A DNA stretch of 64,000 bases from Streptomyces cucumeris (GCF_024295805.1 NZ_JANCLX010000006.1:260849-324848); one strand, 5' to 3'; counted from the first letter of the stretch, positions 15,233 to 24,008 are shown. Notes: generated by a model from the sequence alone, not told the origin. Translations and numbers: made by a program.

Positions 15233-15693
15233 TCGGGAAAAGCCTCCGACATTAGGCGGTCAATGTGATTCATGTATTCGCGGATCAGGGCAGGGCCCTT
15301 TTCGCGAATCGAGGGGTGAAGGAAGTAACCGGGGCCGCCGTTCCAGCCGTCGAATTGGTTTCCCCGCCAAGGGCGGAAGCCCCGGGCGATCTGGCCACTA
15401 CGCGTCTTCTTCTTGGCGCCGAACTCGGCACCCAGGGCGTACGGCTTTCGGGCCGAACCCATCCGGACCGATGCATAGTTCTGCGTTTTAGTGGCCCGGA
15501 GAGATTCGGCCGCGGCGCGCTGTTGGCGCGTGAGGCCAGCGGCCTTTTCCTTGGCGGCGCGGGTCAGCTTGTCGGCGACATCGAAGTTCGCCTGTTTCAC
15601 TTCCTGCTTCGTGCCGTCGACACCGGCACGCGAAAGGGCCCGGGTGAACTGGGCTAGTCCCTCGACATTCGCGTAAATGCCTTCCGTGGGCAT
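15229..15693 (-). CDS. HK97 gp10-like tail completion protein
   Basis: 154 residues from ATG 15693; an in-frame TTG at 15711 would add six residues but overlaps the family B motif. The protein starts MPTEGIYANVEGLAQFTRAL and continues with a helical, basic middle (DKLTRAAKEKAAGLTRQQRA) and a Gly/Trp-rich C-terminal half with FLHPSIREKGPALIREYMNH. That closing helix is characteristic of gp10-like neck/tail proteins. It lies between tail tube and tail chaperone genes. Confidence 0.7.
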   Translation of the reverse strand: MPTEGIYANVEGLAQFTRALSRAGVDGTKQEVKQANFDVADKLTRAAKEKAAGLTRQQRAAAESLRATKTQNYASVRMGSARKPYALGAEFGAKKKTRSGQIARGFRPWRGNQFDGWNGGPGYFLHPSIREKGPALIREYMNHIDRLMSEAFPE

Positions 15694-15704
15694 AACCCAG
15701 CACC

Positions 15705-15718
15705 ATTCCAAATACTAG
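15705..15718 (+). repeat. Family B motif, copy 3
   Basis: ATTCCAAATACTAG followed by CTTCAGGACAAAAAAAGGGG. The copy at 19613 has nearly the same 34-bp context, so these two form an extended repeat directly upstream of leftward structural genes. Confidence 0.7.
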
Positions 15719-15743
15719 CTTCAGGACAAAAAAAGGGGCTGCC

Positions 15744-16712
15744 TTACGAGATCGCCTTGTAGGTGATCGTGACCGGCGAAGCCGCGCCGTCCGTGAGGGC
15801 GATACCGGAAAGATCCTGGCCGACCACTTCGAGGCCGCCCACGTTCACGGGCCCCTCATCGAACCGGGCAAAGGGTAGGTCTACCTTGAACTGCGAACCG
15901 TCCGGCCCATCCCAAAGAACCGTTATCTGAGCGACTGCACCACTCGCCAGGGCCGAAGCGACACGCTGAATGTGCGTGGTGCCGTTGAACTCGCCCTTGA
16001 CACTCCACTCGAACTTACGAAGGTCCGACTCCAGCGGCTCGGACTTCTTGCCGCCCGACCGGATGAAGTACCGGTCATCCTTGAGGCCGTTGGAAGCCTT
16101 CAGCGAGAAGTCGTTGATCTCGAAGGCTGAACCGGCAACGGTGACCGTGCCGCCGCCGAAGCTGAACAACTTGGTGTTGGCAACATAAGAGGGCGTAGCC
16201 AGGGCGTATACCCCGGAGCCGACCCCGATGGTCTCCTTAGCGAAGTCGCACGTCACCGAGAGCTTCAGAAGCTCGTCAACGGCGTTCGTAAGCTCCCACT
16301 CCTTGACCTTGCCACCCTCGTAAGTGAACGGGGTCTTCGTGCCGGTGTTGTCGACCCGGCCAACCTGAGCCGTGAACGACTTACCGTTCAGGTCACCGAG
16401 GGTCGCCGTGTAGGTGGTGAAACCGCCGGAAGGGGCGCCGGCCGAGACGGAGCCAAGCATGTGCTTAAGCCAGAAGTCGAAGCCGCCCGAAAGGACTTCC
16501 ATCTTCACGTCACCCTCGGCACCCTTCGCGTTCGGCGCGAAGCGATCCGCCCTCAGAACCCGGGTACCGGCGCGGATCGCCTCGGAGTCAATCCGCTCGT
16601 ACTTACCCTCAATGCCCTCATCGGTGAACTCGAAGAACTTGCTGGGGGCAACTGCCGTGCCGTAGGTGGACTCATCCGCCACACCAAAGTAGGAATCGTG
16701 AATGGTGGCCAT
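15744..16712 (-). CDS. Major tail tube protein
   Basis: 322 residues. The N-terminus (MATIHDSYFGVADESTYGTA ... SKFFEFTDEGIEGKYERID) and the following RVLRADRFAPNAKGAEGDVK match actinophage tail-tube proteins. A beta-rich core (FTAQVGRVDNTG, DELLKLSVTCDF) and a terminal Ig-like segment (GLEVVGQDLSGIALTDGAAS) complete the usual length. It polymerises to form the tail tube. The start overlaps the small gene before it (TAAATG). Confidence 0.85.
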   Translation of the reverse strand: MATIHDSYFGVADESTYGTAVAPSKFFEFTDEGIEGKYERIDSEAIRAGTRVLRADRFAPNAKGAEGDVKMEVLSGGFDFWLKHMLGSVSAGAPSGGFTTYTATLGDLNGKSFTAQVGRVDNTGTKTPFTYEGGKVKEWELTNAVDELLKLSVTCDFAKETIGVGSGVYALATPSYVANTKLFSFGGGTVTVAGSAFEINDFSLKASNGLKDDRYFIRSGGKKSEPLESDLRKFEWSVKGEFNGTTHIQRVASALASGAVAQITVLWDGPDGSQFKVDLPFARFDEGPVNVGGLEVVGQDLSGIALTDGAASPVTITYKAIS

Positions 16713-16880
16713 TTACTTAGCCGTCTCCTTCTTCGCCTTGATCTCCTGCCAACCCTGGCGAATGAGAGCCTGGGCAACCTCTTCGGCAACCTCGATCGGG
16801 TTGCCCTTCGTAGCGGTGAGACCCAAAGAAGGGACCTCTACCGCCGAATAAGGCCCGTTGTACGCAACGGTGGTCTTCAC
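16713..16880 (-). CDS. Small tail-region protein
   Basis: 55 residues starting at GTG 16880, which overlaps the preceding stop as TAGTG. It has a beta-rich start (KTTVAYNGPYSAVEVPSLGL) and a helical end (EVAEEVAQALIRQGWQEIKA). Proteins of this size and layout are common just before the tail tube gene in actinophages. Function unknown. Confidence 0.65.
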   Translation of the reverse strand: MKTTVAYNGPYSAVEVPSLGLTATKGNPIEVAEEVAQALIRQGWQEIKAKKETAK

Positions 16881-17302
16881 TACAGCCTCGCCTTCACGCG
16901 AACAACGGCTTCGAACTGCCCTTCATAGACCTGATCCGAGGGGAAGCTAGAGAGCTTCTTAGGAACGAAGTCCGTAGTGACCACGGACTGAATGCCGAGA
17001 TTGGGACTGGCCTTCATGCCGTCCTCAATCCCCGCGGCCATGCGCTGAAGCTCCCGCTCGACCTCTTCGGCCGTACCGGCCGAGAGCTGACAATTCACAA
17101 TGACGCTGACCTCAAAGACCTCTTCCCGGCTTCGGTTCGTCACCCACTGCGAATCCGGCCACTGCACTTCACCGACGAACACCCAACGGCGTTCAGGGTT
17201 TCGGGCCGGATAGCCCCAGGTGACTTGATAGCCGGCCAGGGCCGGAAGGCCCCTGATCATGTCCCGAAGGGCGGCCTTCGCCTCGAAGGCGTGTGTACTC
17301 AC
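16880..17302 (-). CDS. Tail terminator / head-tail joining protein
   Basis: 140 residues. Helix-sheet pattern (AKAALRDMIRGLPALAGYQV, WGYPARNPERRWVFVGEVQW, VFEVSVIVNCQLSAGTAEEV, EGQFEAVVRVKARL) typical of the tail-terminator/tail-completion family that caps the tube and joins it to the connector. It overlaps its neighbours by 1-4 bp on both sides, showing tight translational coupling. Confidence 0.65.
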   Translation of the reverse strand: MSTHAFEAKAALRDMIRGLPALAGYQVTWGYPARNPERRWVFVGEVQWPDSQWVTNRSREEVFEVSVIVNCQLSAGTAEEVERELQRMAAGIEDGMKASPNLGIQSVVTTDFVPKKLSSFPSDQVYEGQFEAVVRVKARL

Positions 17303-18132
17303 CTGGCCACCCCGAACACGTCATAGAAAATCCCGTACTTGTACCGCTTCAGAACCGCGTCTACTTCGGGAAGACCTGTTTCCCACCCGTTCCGGCCCGC
17401 TGTCGCCAGCGTGAAATTTCCGCCCTCGGCGGCCACGAAGCTCGTAGCGCGATCCGGGATGCCGGACCGCTCGGCCGTGAGGAACGACCGAAGCCGCAGC
17501 AAGCCCGCGCGCTTCACGTCCTCGGGGGCCTGGCCGAAGCCGTACCCGAAGGTGACCGTGTACCGGTCGCCGTCCCGAAGCTCGAAGGGCGCCCTCAAGA
17601 AGCCCGAGGAGTCGACGGCCCAACCGGCCAGATCGAGCGGCCCAGATGGGCCTTCAACGGCCTTGACGGCCGTCACATCGAAGTACCCGAGGAAGAGGGT
17701 CGCCGACCCATCCGCCTCGACCTCGATTCGCGTCGTACGCGGTACGAACGAGCGGTCAGTGATGGCCTCGAATTCGTCCTCGACCACGGCCCGGTAGTGC
17801 TTCAGCTCGGCCGTGGGGAAGCGCACCGTGTCCGCTAGGTCCATGTCCGACTGTCGAGCCTCGGGAAGCGAGAACAGGAAGGCGCCGACCACCTCGAAGC
17901 CGCCCTTGTCGACGGCCAGGCCGGCCGCCGTCCAATCGACCGTGTAAACGCCCTCGGGTTGGGCCGGGAGCGTGGCCGCCCACTCGTCCCCCGAGCTGGT
18001 CGCGTCACCCGTGTAAACGGTCTGCCCGAGGGCATCCCGCACGGTCACCGACACGGCAGGGACAGTCAGGGGCGACTCGTCGTCTAGGAAGGTGTGCGTC
18101 AGCTTGACGCCCCTACCGCTCAGAAACCGCAC
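17299..18132 (-). CDS. Head-tail connector with N-terminal Ig-like domain
   Basis: 277 residues. The first about 90 form a beta domain (DALGQTVYTGDATSSGDEWA, EGVYTVDWTAAGLA) like Ig-type decorations. The rest (LADTVRFPTAELKHYRAVVE DEFEAITD... GYFDVTAVKAVEG, RYTVTFGYGFGQAPEDVKRA) matches gp6-type connector proteins, in which a helical bundle plugs the portal. Two family A sites lie in the Ig-like part, each encoding Val-Tyr-Thr. Confidence 0.75.
   Translation of the reverse strand: MRFLSGRGVKLTHTFLDDESPLTVPAVSVTVRDALGQTVYTGDATSSGDEWAATLPAQPEGVYTVDWTAAGLAVDKGGFEVVGAFLFSLPEARQSDMDLADTVRFPTAELKHYRAVVEDEFEAITDRSFVPRTTRIEVEADGSATLFLGYFDVTAVKAVEGPSGPLDLAGWAVDSSGFLRAPFELRDGDRYTVTFGYGFGQAPEDVKRAGLLRLRSFLTAERSGIPDRATSFVAAEGGNFTLATAGRNGWETGLPEVDAVLKRYKYGIFYDVFGVAR
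17941..17950 (+). repeat. Family A site within the connector gene
   Basis: CGTGTAAACG coding GTT TAC ACG (Val-Tyr-Thr). Confidence 0.65.
18010..18019 (+). repeat. Family A site within the connector gene
   Basis: CGTGTAAACG coding GTT TAC ACG, 69 bp from the previous copy, the closest pair in the window. Confidence 0.65.
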
Positions 18133-18141
18133 GATGCCCCC

Positions 18142-18360
18142 TTACGCGGCCTTCCGCTGCCTGCCGGGACCGCGCTTCTCGGGGGTCGCAGAAGCGGCCG
18201 TCTCGCGCGTCTCTGCGGCCGTCTCGGCCGTGGCTTCCGCGCGCTGGTCGTTGATCAGAGACACGGCCAGTCCCGCAGGAAGCTCGACCTCTTCCCCAAC
18301 CGAGGGGAACGGCTTGCCGTCGAGAAGCCCCGACCCGCTCTCAAGAATCCGGATTTTCAT
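18142..18360 (-). CDS. Small head-region protein
   Basis: 72 residues from ATG 18360, with GGAGG 7 bp upstream. It starts MKIRILESGSGLLDGKPFPS and continues into VGEEVELPAGLAVSLINDQR, a small beta domain seen after many HK97-type capsid genes. The C-terminal third is Ala/Glu/Thr-rich and disordered, ending in Arg/Lys. It is possibly a head-stabilising or joining factor. Confidence 0.65.
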   Translation of the reverse strand: MKIRILESGSGLLDGKPFPSVGEEVELPAGLAVSLINDQRAEATAETAAETRETAASATPEKRGPGRQRKAA

Positions 18361-18406
18361 CAATGCCTCCGCAAAGGTCCGGCCCGGCCCCGAAGGGCCA
18401 GGCCGG

Positions 18407-18420
18407 AGAAACGTTTCTGC
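18407..18420. repeat. Family D motif AGAAACGTTTCTGC
   Basis: Palindrome-containing copy in the 60-bp gap after the capsid gene stop. Identical to 13630-13643. Confidence 0.5.
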
Positions 18421-19608
18421 TTACGCGGTAACGGTCAGAGCCTTCACAGAAGCCAGGTCGAACAGATCGCCCGCCCCCCGCCAGGTCACCTTGAAGGCGA
18501 CCACGTCACGGTCAAAGCCGTACTCATCCGAGCGGACAACCCGGAGACTCTTCACCTGGCGAATCAGGTACTTCGACGGGTCGCCGTACACCAGCACCTT
18601 CGCGCCCGCGCCGGACGTGACGACGTTCGGGTCAGTCATGATCGGGGTGCCAAGGATGGTGTCCGGGGCACCCGCGGTAAGGGCCGGCTGCCAGATGTAG
18701 TTGCCCGTGGTGTCCTTCAGCTTTCGGAGCCCCTGAATGGCCGTGTCGCTGGTCATGAAGACCGCGTTCCGGCGGTACGGCTTGAGGATCGAGTGCTGAA
18801 GGTCGATCAGGTTGTCGGTCGTAACGCCAGCCATGTTCGCGGCGTTCACCGCGCCGGTAGCGCGAGTGATCCAGCCGAACGGCTTGCCGGAACCGTTCCC
18901 GACCAGAAGATCAGCCATGACCTTGTCCGCGACAGCCTCGCCCGCGTCCTCGGCGAGAATGCCGAGGATGTCAAGCTGCGAGTCATCGACGATTTCCTGA
19001 GTGGCCTCGACAATGACGCCGTACTTGTACGCGCCAATGTTCGTCTTGCTCCAAGAACCGTCGCTCTTGCTGTACGCCGAGTTCTCCGCGACCTGGGCGG
19101 CCGACGGACGCCCGTTCTTCACCGGGTACTCAAGCGTCTCGCCCGAACCGGTGGTCAGGGTGCGGGCCTTCGAGAAGAACTCGGATCGCACCCGCATGGC
19201 CTCGATGACCTGGGCGACGAACGAAGTCGAGAAGGTGTTGCCCGCGTTCGCGGCGGTGCCGCTGGTCGCGGTGCGAAGGTCGAAGTCGACGCCGGGCAGC
19301 TCACCGCGGGCAACCGCGCGAAGCTCGGCGGCCTCGTCGCGCTCGCCCTGGCGGGCCTCGGGGGCGCCGCCGGGCACCACCAGGCCGCCGGCCCGTGCGG
19401 CCAGGGACCGGACCTCGGCCTCTCGCTCACCGCGCTCAACGGCCTCTCGGGCCTCGACCTCCAGGGCGCGAAGGTCAGCGTCGATCCGCTCGACACGCTC
19501 GCGCTTCTCGGCGTCGGACAGGGAACCGTCAGCCTCGACAGAACGAAGGTCAGTAACCAGATTGGCCCGCTTCTCCAGCGCGGCCTTCGCCGTGGCAGCG
19601 AAATCCAT
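18421..19608 (-). CDS. Major capsid protein, HK97 type
   Basis: 395 residues. The N-terminal 100 are a charged coiled-coil delta/scaffold segment (DAEKRERVERIDADLRALEV ... ERGEREAEVRSLAARAGG) expected to be removed by the prohead protease. The HK97 core follows, with N-arm, E-loop (TTGSGETLEYPVKNGRPSAA), spine helix (LDILGILAEDAGEAVADKVM) and A/P domain (KPYRRNAVFMTSDTAIQGLR, LGTPIMTDPN). It forms the icosahedral shell. The ATG has TTTGGAGCACTC, an SD overlapping the family B motif. Confidence 0.95.
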   Translation of the reverse strand: MDFAATAKAALEKRANLVTDLRSVEADGSLSDAEKRERVERIDADLRALEVEAREAVERGEREAEVRSLAARAGGLVVPGGAPEARQGERDEAAELRAVARGELPGVDFDLRTATSGTAANAGNTFSTSFVAQVIEAMRVRSEFFSKARTLTTGSGETLEYPVKNGRPSAAQVAENSAYSKSDGSWSKTNIGAYKYGVIVEATQEIVDDSQLDILGILAEDAGEAVADKVMADLLVGNGSGKPFGWITRATGAVNAANMAGVTTDNLIDLQHSILKPYRRNAVFMTSDTAIQGLRKLKDTTGNYIWQPALTAGAPDTILGTPIMTDPNVVTSGAGAKVLVYGDPSKYLIRQVKSLRVVRSDEYGFDRDVVAFKVTWRGAGDLFDLASVKALTVTA

Positions 19609-19612
19609 GAGT

Positions 19613-19626
19613 GCTCCAAATACTAG
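19613..19626 (+). repeat. Family B motif, copy 4
   Basis: GCTCCAAATACTAG, followed by TATCAGGGCAAAAAAAGGGG. It lies immediately upstream of the capsid start; on the coding strand its GGAG is the ribosome site. Confidence 0.7.
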
Positions 19627-19652
19627 TATCAGGGCAAAAAAAGGGGAGCGAC

Positions 19653-20339
19653 CTAGAGCCGCGCCGCACGAAGGCTCAGGGTCACGGCTTCGTGATCCCT
19701 GATGTGCAGATCAAAGGGGCGAGTCCGCGCTTCTGCCAGCGCCGGAGCGTCGCTGTCCCCTCGAATTGCGGCCCGGATCGCTTCCGGCGAATCCAGCCGC
19801 GCTACAGAAAGACCGCGCTTCTCCGCGAAGAGCTGAAGTGCGCGGGAACCGACTCCCGAAGTGGAGTCGGCATATGCCGGGTAGGTGACCGGCGAAACGT
19901 CAAAGAGGTTGACCTTCTGAAGAGTCCGAAGCGGGAAACCGTCGTCGTCCTCGGCCCAGGAATCGCCCTCGGGGCCAGAAGTCTTGAAGCCGAAGCTCGA
20001 CTGTGAAACATCCCCCCGTTCCATGGCCGTGGCCAGGTCGCGGGCGTAAGTCGTGTCGGGCATGTCGACTTCGTAATGAAGCCCCGTGCTGTCCTCGGAA
20101 AGGCGAAGCGTGCCGCTTCGGTTCCTGCCGAGGATCAGGTTCGGGTCGTGATTGAAAAGAGCGCGAATGTCATCGCGGCCGATGCTCTCTGCCGTCGCCC
20201 CCTGGGCGACACGTTCACGAAAGCCGCCGAGGTTCGAGGAACGGGCGTCCCACTTCAGCGCATAGCCGTAGAAGTTGAACGTCCCGCCCTCGGATCGAAC
20301 CTCGAATTCGGTAGGGACTGCCCTACGCTCCATCTGCAT
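19653..20339 (-). CDS. Prohead protease, HK97 family
   Basis: 228 residues from ATG 20339 (AAGGA site); an upstream frame to 20411 encodes a low-complexity Arg/Thr repeat and overlaps the portal gene. Family motifs are visible: FNFYGYALKWDARSSNLGGF, RDDIRALFNHDPNLILGRN with the catalytic His, and ERGDVSQSSFGFKTSG with the catalytic Ser, followed by LFDVSPVTYPAYADS. It processes the capsid N-terminus during maturation and sits between portal and capsid genes as usual. Confidence 0.92.
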   Translation of the reverse strand: MQMERRAVPTEFEVRSEGGTFNFYGYALKWDARSSNLGGFRERVAQGATAESIGRDDIRALFNHDPNLILGRNRSGTLRLSEDSTGLHYEVDMPDTTYARDLATAMERGDVSQSSFGFKTSGPEGDSWAEDDDGFPLRTLQKVNLFDVSPVTYPAYADSTSGVGSRALQLFAEKRGLSVARLDSPEAIRAAIRGDSDAPALAEARTRPFDLHIRDHEAVTLSLRAARL

Positions 20340-21666
20340 TCTGTTGGTCCTTCTGATCCGTAGCGTTCGGGTCCTGGTTTGCGTTCGGGTCCGCGTTTGG
20401 ATCAGGGACAACGGGGGGCACCGGAAGGGCTGGTGGAGTCTGGCCGGCCTCGGCCTTCTTCTCTTCCTTGCCGTCGTCCCCGACTACGCCAAGGTTCAAG
20501 GGCCGGTAGAACTTCTGCCCGAGCTTCTTCGGGAGCGGCGGAAGGTCTTCCATTGCGCGAATCTCATCCGCGTTCAAGAAGCCGTTGTTCAGGGCGACTT
20601 GATACGCCTCGTATCGGTCCTTCGTCTTCGCTCGAAGTCGAGCGTCCACGTTGAAGCGGATGTACTGAAGGCCGGGAAGGAGGAAGGTGCTTACCGCTTG
20701 CTCAATGCGAACGATCCAGGGCATCAGCGTCTGGTCTACGAAGAACTTGTTCTGTTCCTCGATACCGGTTCCCCAGGTCGAGCTAACGGAAGAGTCGACC
20801 AGGTAAGCGGGAACGCGATAGAGAAGAGCGATCTCCGTCTTCTGGAACCTTCGCGTTTCGAGGAATTGAGCCTGCTCCGGGCTAAGCGTGATCGGCTTGA
20901 AGGAAGCCCCACCGGTAAGCACACCGACGCTGTGACTGTTCTTCACGCCCGCGTGCGTCTTCCGGAACATGTCTCGGAGAAGTCGCGCTTCATCAGGCCG
21001 CGGGCTACCCGGGTGCTCGATGACGCCGGCCATCGTGGTGCCCTGTTCGAAGAACCGGGAACCGAACTCCTCGGCAACCAGCCCCAGGCCGATAGCCTCT
21101 CGGGCAACGTCAATCGGGGACAGACCCCGGCTTGCGCCCGGAACCGTGAAGGCCGGAATGTGGAGAAGCTGAGACCGGTCTAGGACGCCCTGAACGGCGC
21201 CCTGGTCGTCGCTCACCTCAAAGCGGTTGTCCCCTAGGGGGCCGTCGAGAATGCTCACGTACTGCGGGTGAAGGCAGTACAGAGCGGCAACTTCGCCCCT
21301 GTCGTTCCGCAGCGTGTAGATGAACGCGTTGCCATCAGTCAGAAGACTGATGATGACGCGGAACCAAAACTCGTAGCTCGTCTGAAAGGGGTTCGGCTGT
21401 CGAATCCAGCGCGGCGACCGAACGGGATCGAAGGTTTCCTTCTGTCCGTTGATCTTCGTGTAGTGGTCGACCGGAAGGGACGCGACCGCATCCCCAATGA
21501 GGGACTGGCAGGCGTAAACCGCAATCATCTGAATCGAGTTGCGACGCGACACCTTGCGCCCCGAAGAGGTGCGAACCATGCCGACCGACTCAATGTCGCG
21601 CGCCCAATCCGAGGCCGCGCCAGACACCGCCGAGCGAAGTTCGCCAATGCGTGTAAACAGGCTCAC
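20323..21666 (-). CDS. Portal protein, HK97 family
   Basis: 447 residues from GTG 21666, overlapping the preceding stop by 4 bp. Signatures: VYACQSLIGDAVASLPVDHY, FWFRVIISLLTDGNAFIYTL, SPIDVAREAIGLGLVAEEFG, ETRRFQKTEIALLYRVPAYL and the C-terminal NNGFLNADEIRAMEDLPPLP. The last 45 residues are Pro/Asp/Asn-rich repeats (DPNADPNANQDPNATDQ). It forms the dodecameric DNA entry ring. A family A-like site covers codons 3-6. Confidence 0.95.
   Translation of the reverse strand: MSLFTRIGELRSAVSGAASDWARDIESVGMVRTSSGRKVSRRNSIQMIAVYACQSLIGDAVASLPVDHYTKINGQKETFDPVRSPRWIRQPNPFQTSYEFWFRVIISLLTDGNAFIYTLRNDRGEVAALYCLHPQYVSILDGPLGDNRFEVSDDQGAVQGVLDRSQLLHIPAFTVPGASRGLSPIDVAREAIGLGLVAEEFGSRFFEQGTTMAGVIEHPGSPRPDEARLLRDMFRKTHAGVKNSHSVGVLTGGASFKPITLSPEQAQFLETRRFQKTEIALLYRVPAYLVDSSVSSTWGTGIEEQNKFFVDQTLMPWIVRIEQAVSTFLLPGLQYIRFNVDARLRAKTKDRYEAYQVALNNGFLNADEIRAMEDLPPLPKKLGQKFYRPLNLGVVGDDGKEEKKAEAGQTPPALPVPPVVPDPNADPNANQDPNATDQKDQQNADGA
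21650..21659 (+). repeat. Family A site at the portal start
   Basis: CGTGTAAACA; on the coding strand CTG TTT ACA CGC (Leu-Phe-Thr-Arg), right after the GTG start. The same four codons surround the site at 28145. Confidence 0.6.
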
Positions 21667-21854
21667 TGCCGCTTACCCCCGTCCGTCGCGTACCCGAGAA
21701 GCCCGAGGCACACGGCCACCGCGAAATGCCCGAGAGGGCGCGCAACGTCGTAGGCAGCCACAGCGGCGAAGCCGAGGCTGCCCACCTGAAAGACGTTCGG
21801 GACAAACGAATTGGCGACCGACCGGAGCGAGCGGCCCAGCTTGGGCCGATCCAT
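21663..21854 (-). CDS. Small membrane-associated phage protein
   Basis: 63 residues from ATG 21854 (AGGAG site). It has a hydrophobic C-terminal two-thirds (VFQVGSLGFAAVAAYDVARP and HFAVAVCLGLLGYATD) that could form two short membrane helices. It lies between the large terminase and portal genes and overlaps the portal start. Function unknown. Confidence 0.6.
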   Translation of the reverse strand: MDRPKLGRSLRSVANSFVPNVFQVGSLGFAAVAAYDVARPLGHFAVAVCLGLLGYATDGGKRQ

Positions 21855-21861
21855 GAATCTC

Positions 21862-23601
21862 CTAATCGTCGTCGTCAAGGAAGTAATCCCTCTGCCGTGA
21901 GGCAGGAGTAAGGAGGGCTTCCAAGTCGGAATCTGAGTACTCTTCGTTGAAGTTCACGAAGGTCACATGAACCTCTTCGTCCGCTGGAAGGGCGGTAAGG
22001 AAGAAGGCGTTAGCCAAAGCGGCGATACCGTCGATCTTCTCGCCGGACTTCGCCTTAGAAGGCTTGACGAGGCCATCCCCGGTAACGTCGAGTTCGACGT
22101 TATCCGCCATCCAACGAAGCACCGGATGCCCGCCGTGGTGCAGCTCCCGAGCCGCTAGCGCGCTCTCAATGGCCTTGCTCGGGTCATTGAGTCGAGCCGC
22201 ACTCTGCGGAACCTTCACGGCCGTAAGGCCCTGTTCCTCAAGCTCGTTCACAAGCTGAGTGGCATTCCACGGGTCATAGCCAAAGCACCGAAGGCGGAAC
22301 GTTTCTGCGTCCCGCGCGATGTGCCGGAAGATGGCCTTGAAGTCCGTAGTCGGACCCTCGGTCACCGTCAAATAGCCTTCGCGCTCCCAGACTTCGAAGC
22401 TCGACTTCATAGCGCTTCGCTTCGCGACCGCCGGCCTGGGAACCCAGAAGTGCGGGACAACCGTCCAGCCGTCCGCGTCCGGGTCACTCGGGCTACCGGG
22501 GAACAGGAGAACCCACGCGTTGAAGTCGCCCGTTGCGGCCAGGTCGATACCCGCATAGCAGGGACGGCCCTTCAGCCGTTCGCGGTCGACCTTCAGTGAT
22601 CCGTTCTCGTCCCACAGGTGCATGTCGAGCCACCGGTTAGCCTGGCTAACCCACTGATTCAAGCGGAAGACCCTGAAGCTGTTTTGAGCTGTTGGCTTCT
22701 CGGCCGCTTCCATGGCTTCGGCGCGAAGGTTGTTGATGTTCAGGAAGGAACCGAGGGCCGGATTCGCCAGGTACCAACCCGTCCCCCTCGGATGCTCCTC
22801 CGAGGGCGGCCGGCCTTCGTCCTTCCAATCCCAGTCATCCGGCACGTTCCGCGCGAACACGAATCGCGCCGGGTCTAGGTTCTGGTCTTCACGAACACGA
22901 AGGGAGTGTTCGTGTTCCTCAAGCGCGAAGGCCGCGGTTCGGTATGCAGCCGTTGTCGCCGCGATCATGATCGGCTGTCGACGGGTACCGAAACCCTGCC
23001 GCATGGCATCCCAGAGATGCCGATCCCGCTGGGTCAGAACCTCATCAAACAGAACCATCGAAGGGTTCGTTCCGAGGGCGCCCGCGGCGTCACCGGGCAA
23101 GACCTGATAGAACGAATTCGTCTTGCGGTCGATGATCCGCTTCTTCGAATCGATGATCTCAAGCCGGTTCGAGAGAATAGGATTCAGCTCAACCATTCGC
23201 TTCGCAGTGTTGTAGACCAAACCGGCCTGATCGCGGTCAGCCGCAACCGAGTACACTTCGGCGGACTCTTCGAAGTCGCCGACCAAACCGAGTAGCGCGA
23301 ATGCCGAAAGAAGTTCGGACTTCCCATTCTTGCGCGCCATTTCGAGCCACGCAATACGGTACTGGCGTACATACTCGTTGTACTGGTCGTCATACATGAC
23401 CGTTCCGAAGAGCGGCTTGACGATCTCTTCCTTCTGCCAAGGATCGAGAAGGAACGGGGCGCCCGCATGGCGCCCCTTCGTGTGCACAATCAGCTTCTCC
23501 ACGAAGTTGATTGCGTGCGCGGCCTTCTTCTCGTCGTAGTAGAAGAAGCCTTCTCGCGCATCCACCGGGCCGAAAGGTGAAGGAACGATACCGTCGTTCA
23601 C
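21862..23601 (-). CDS. Terminase large subunit
   Basis: 579 residues, usual TerL length. The ATPase domain carries a variant Walker A ARKNGKS (about 89-95) and Walker B SMVLFDE (about 181-187). The RNase-H-like nuclease domain has AGIDLAATGDFNAW with its first Asp, a central FGYDPWNATQLVNELEEQGL, and the C-terminal KIDGIAALANAF. It cuts concatemeric DNA and pumps it into the prohead through the portal. A family D copy lies within the gene. Confidence 0.95.
   Translation of the reverse strand: MNDGIVPSPFGPVDAREGFFYYDEKKAAHAINFVEKLIVHTKGRHAGAPFLLDPWQKEEIVKPLFGTVMYDDQYNEYVRQYRIAWLEMARKNGKSELLSAFALLGLVGDFEESAEVYSVAADRDQAGLVYNTAKRMVELNPILSNRLEIIDSKKRIIDRKTNSFYQVLPGDAAGALGTNPSMVLFDEVLTQRDRHLWDAMRQGFGTRRQPIMIAATTAAYRTAAFALEEHEHSLRVREDQNLDPARFVFARNVPDDWDWKDEGRPPSEEHPRGTGWYLANPALGSFLNINNLRAEAMEAAEKPTAQNSFRVFRLNQWVSQANRWLDMHLWDENGSLKVDRERLKGRPCYAGIDLAATGDFNAWVLLFPGSPSDPDADGWTVVPHFWVPRPAVAKRSAMKSSFEVWEREGYLTVTEGPTTDFKAIFRHIARDAETFRLRCFGYDPWNATQLVNELEEQGLTAVKVPQSAARLNDPSKAIESALAARELHHGGHPVLRWMADNVELDVTGDGLVKPSKAKSGEKIDGIAALANAFFLTALPADEEVHVTFVNFNEEYSDSDLEALLTPASRQRDYFLDDDD
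22297..22308. repeat. Family D motif, partial
   Basis: GAACGTTTCTGC within the terminase gene, a truncated version of the palindromic 14-mer at 13630 and 18407. Confidence 0.35.
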
Positions 23602-23663
23602 TGGTCACCCCCTGCCCGTATCGTCTTTGCATAGTCCAAAGACCGGTTAAGGGGCGGAATCAC

Positions 23664-23990
23664 TCACACCCGATTGCCCTTCGAAGAATTGCAACCGAGG
23701 TGTGCCGCCTGACAATTGCTTTCGACGTGCCCCGGAGTGCCGGGGCCGTGCGACAGGGGAACGATGTGGTCGAGCGACTTACTGAGCGGCTTCGGGAACC
23801 GAATCACCTTGTCGATTGGCTCGCCGCAAAGCTGACAGACCCAGCCATCGCGATTGAAGACCCGCGTCCGACTCACCTTCGAGTACGGAACACCCCATCC
23901 TTCACACCGAAGCTTTAGCGCGTACTCGCGACGCGACAGCCACCCCGCCGGCCTACGCCTACGGCGCTTCTTCTTCAGGGCCTCGGCCAT
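23664..23990 (-). CDS. HNH endonuclease
   Basis: 108 residues. A very basic N-terminus (KKKRRRRRPAG) precedes the HNH core: VCQLCGEPID, then SLDHIVPLSHGPGTPGHVES with the catalytic His, and NCQAAHLGCNSSKGNRV. CxxC and HxxC supply structural zinc. HNH proteins encoded beside terminases assist DNA packaging in HK97-type phages. Confidence 0.9.
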   Translation of the reverse strand: MAEALKKKRRRRRPAGWLSRREYALKLRCEGWGVPYSKVSRTRVFNRDGWVCQLCGEPIDKVIRFPKPLSKSLDHIVPLSHGPGTPGHVESNCQAAHLGCNSSKGNRV

Positions 23991-24008
23991 CGGGCGGGTA
24001 CTCCTCTG

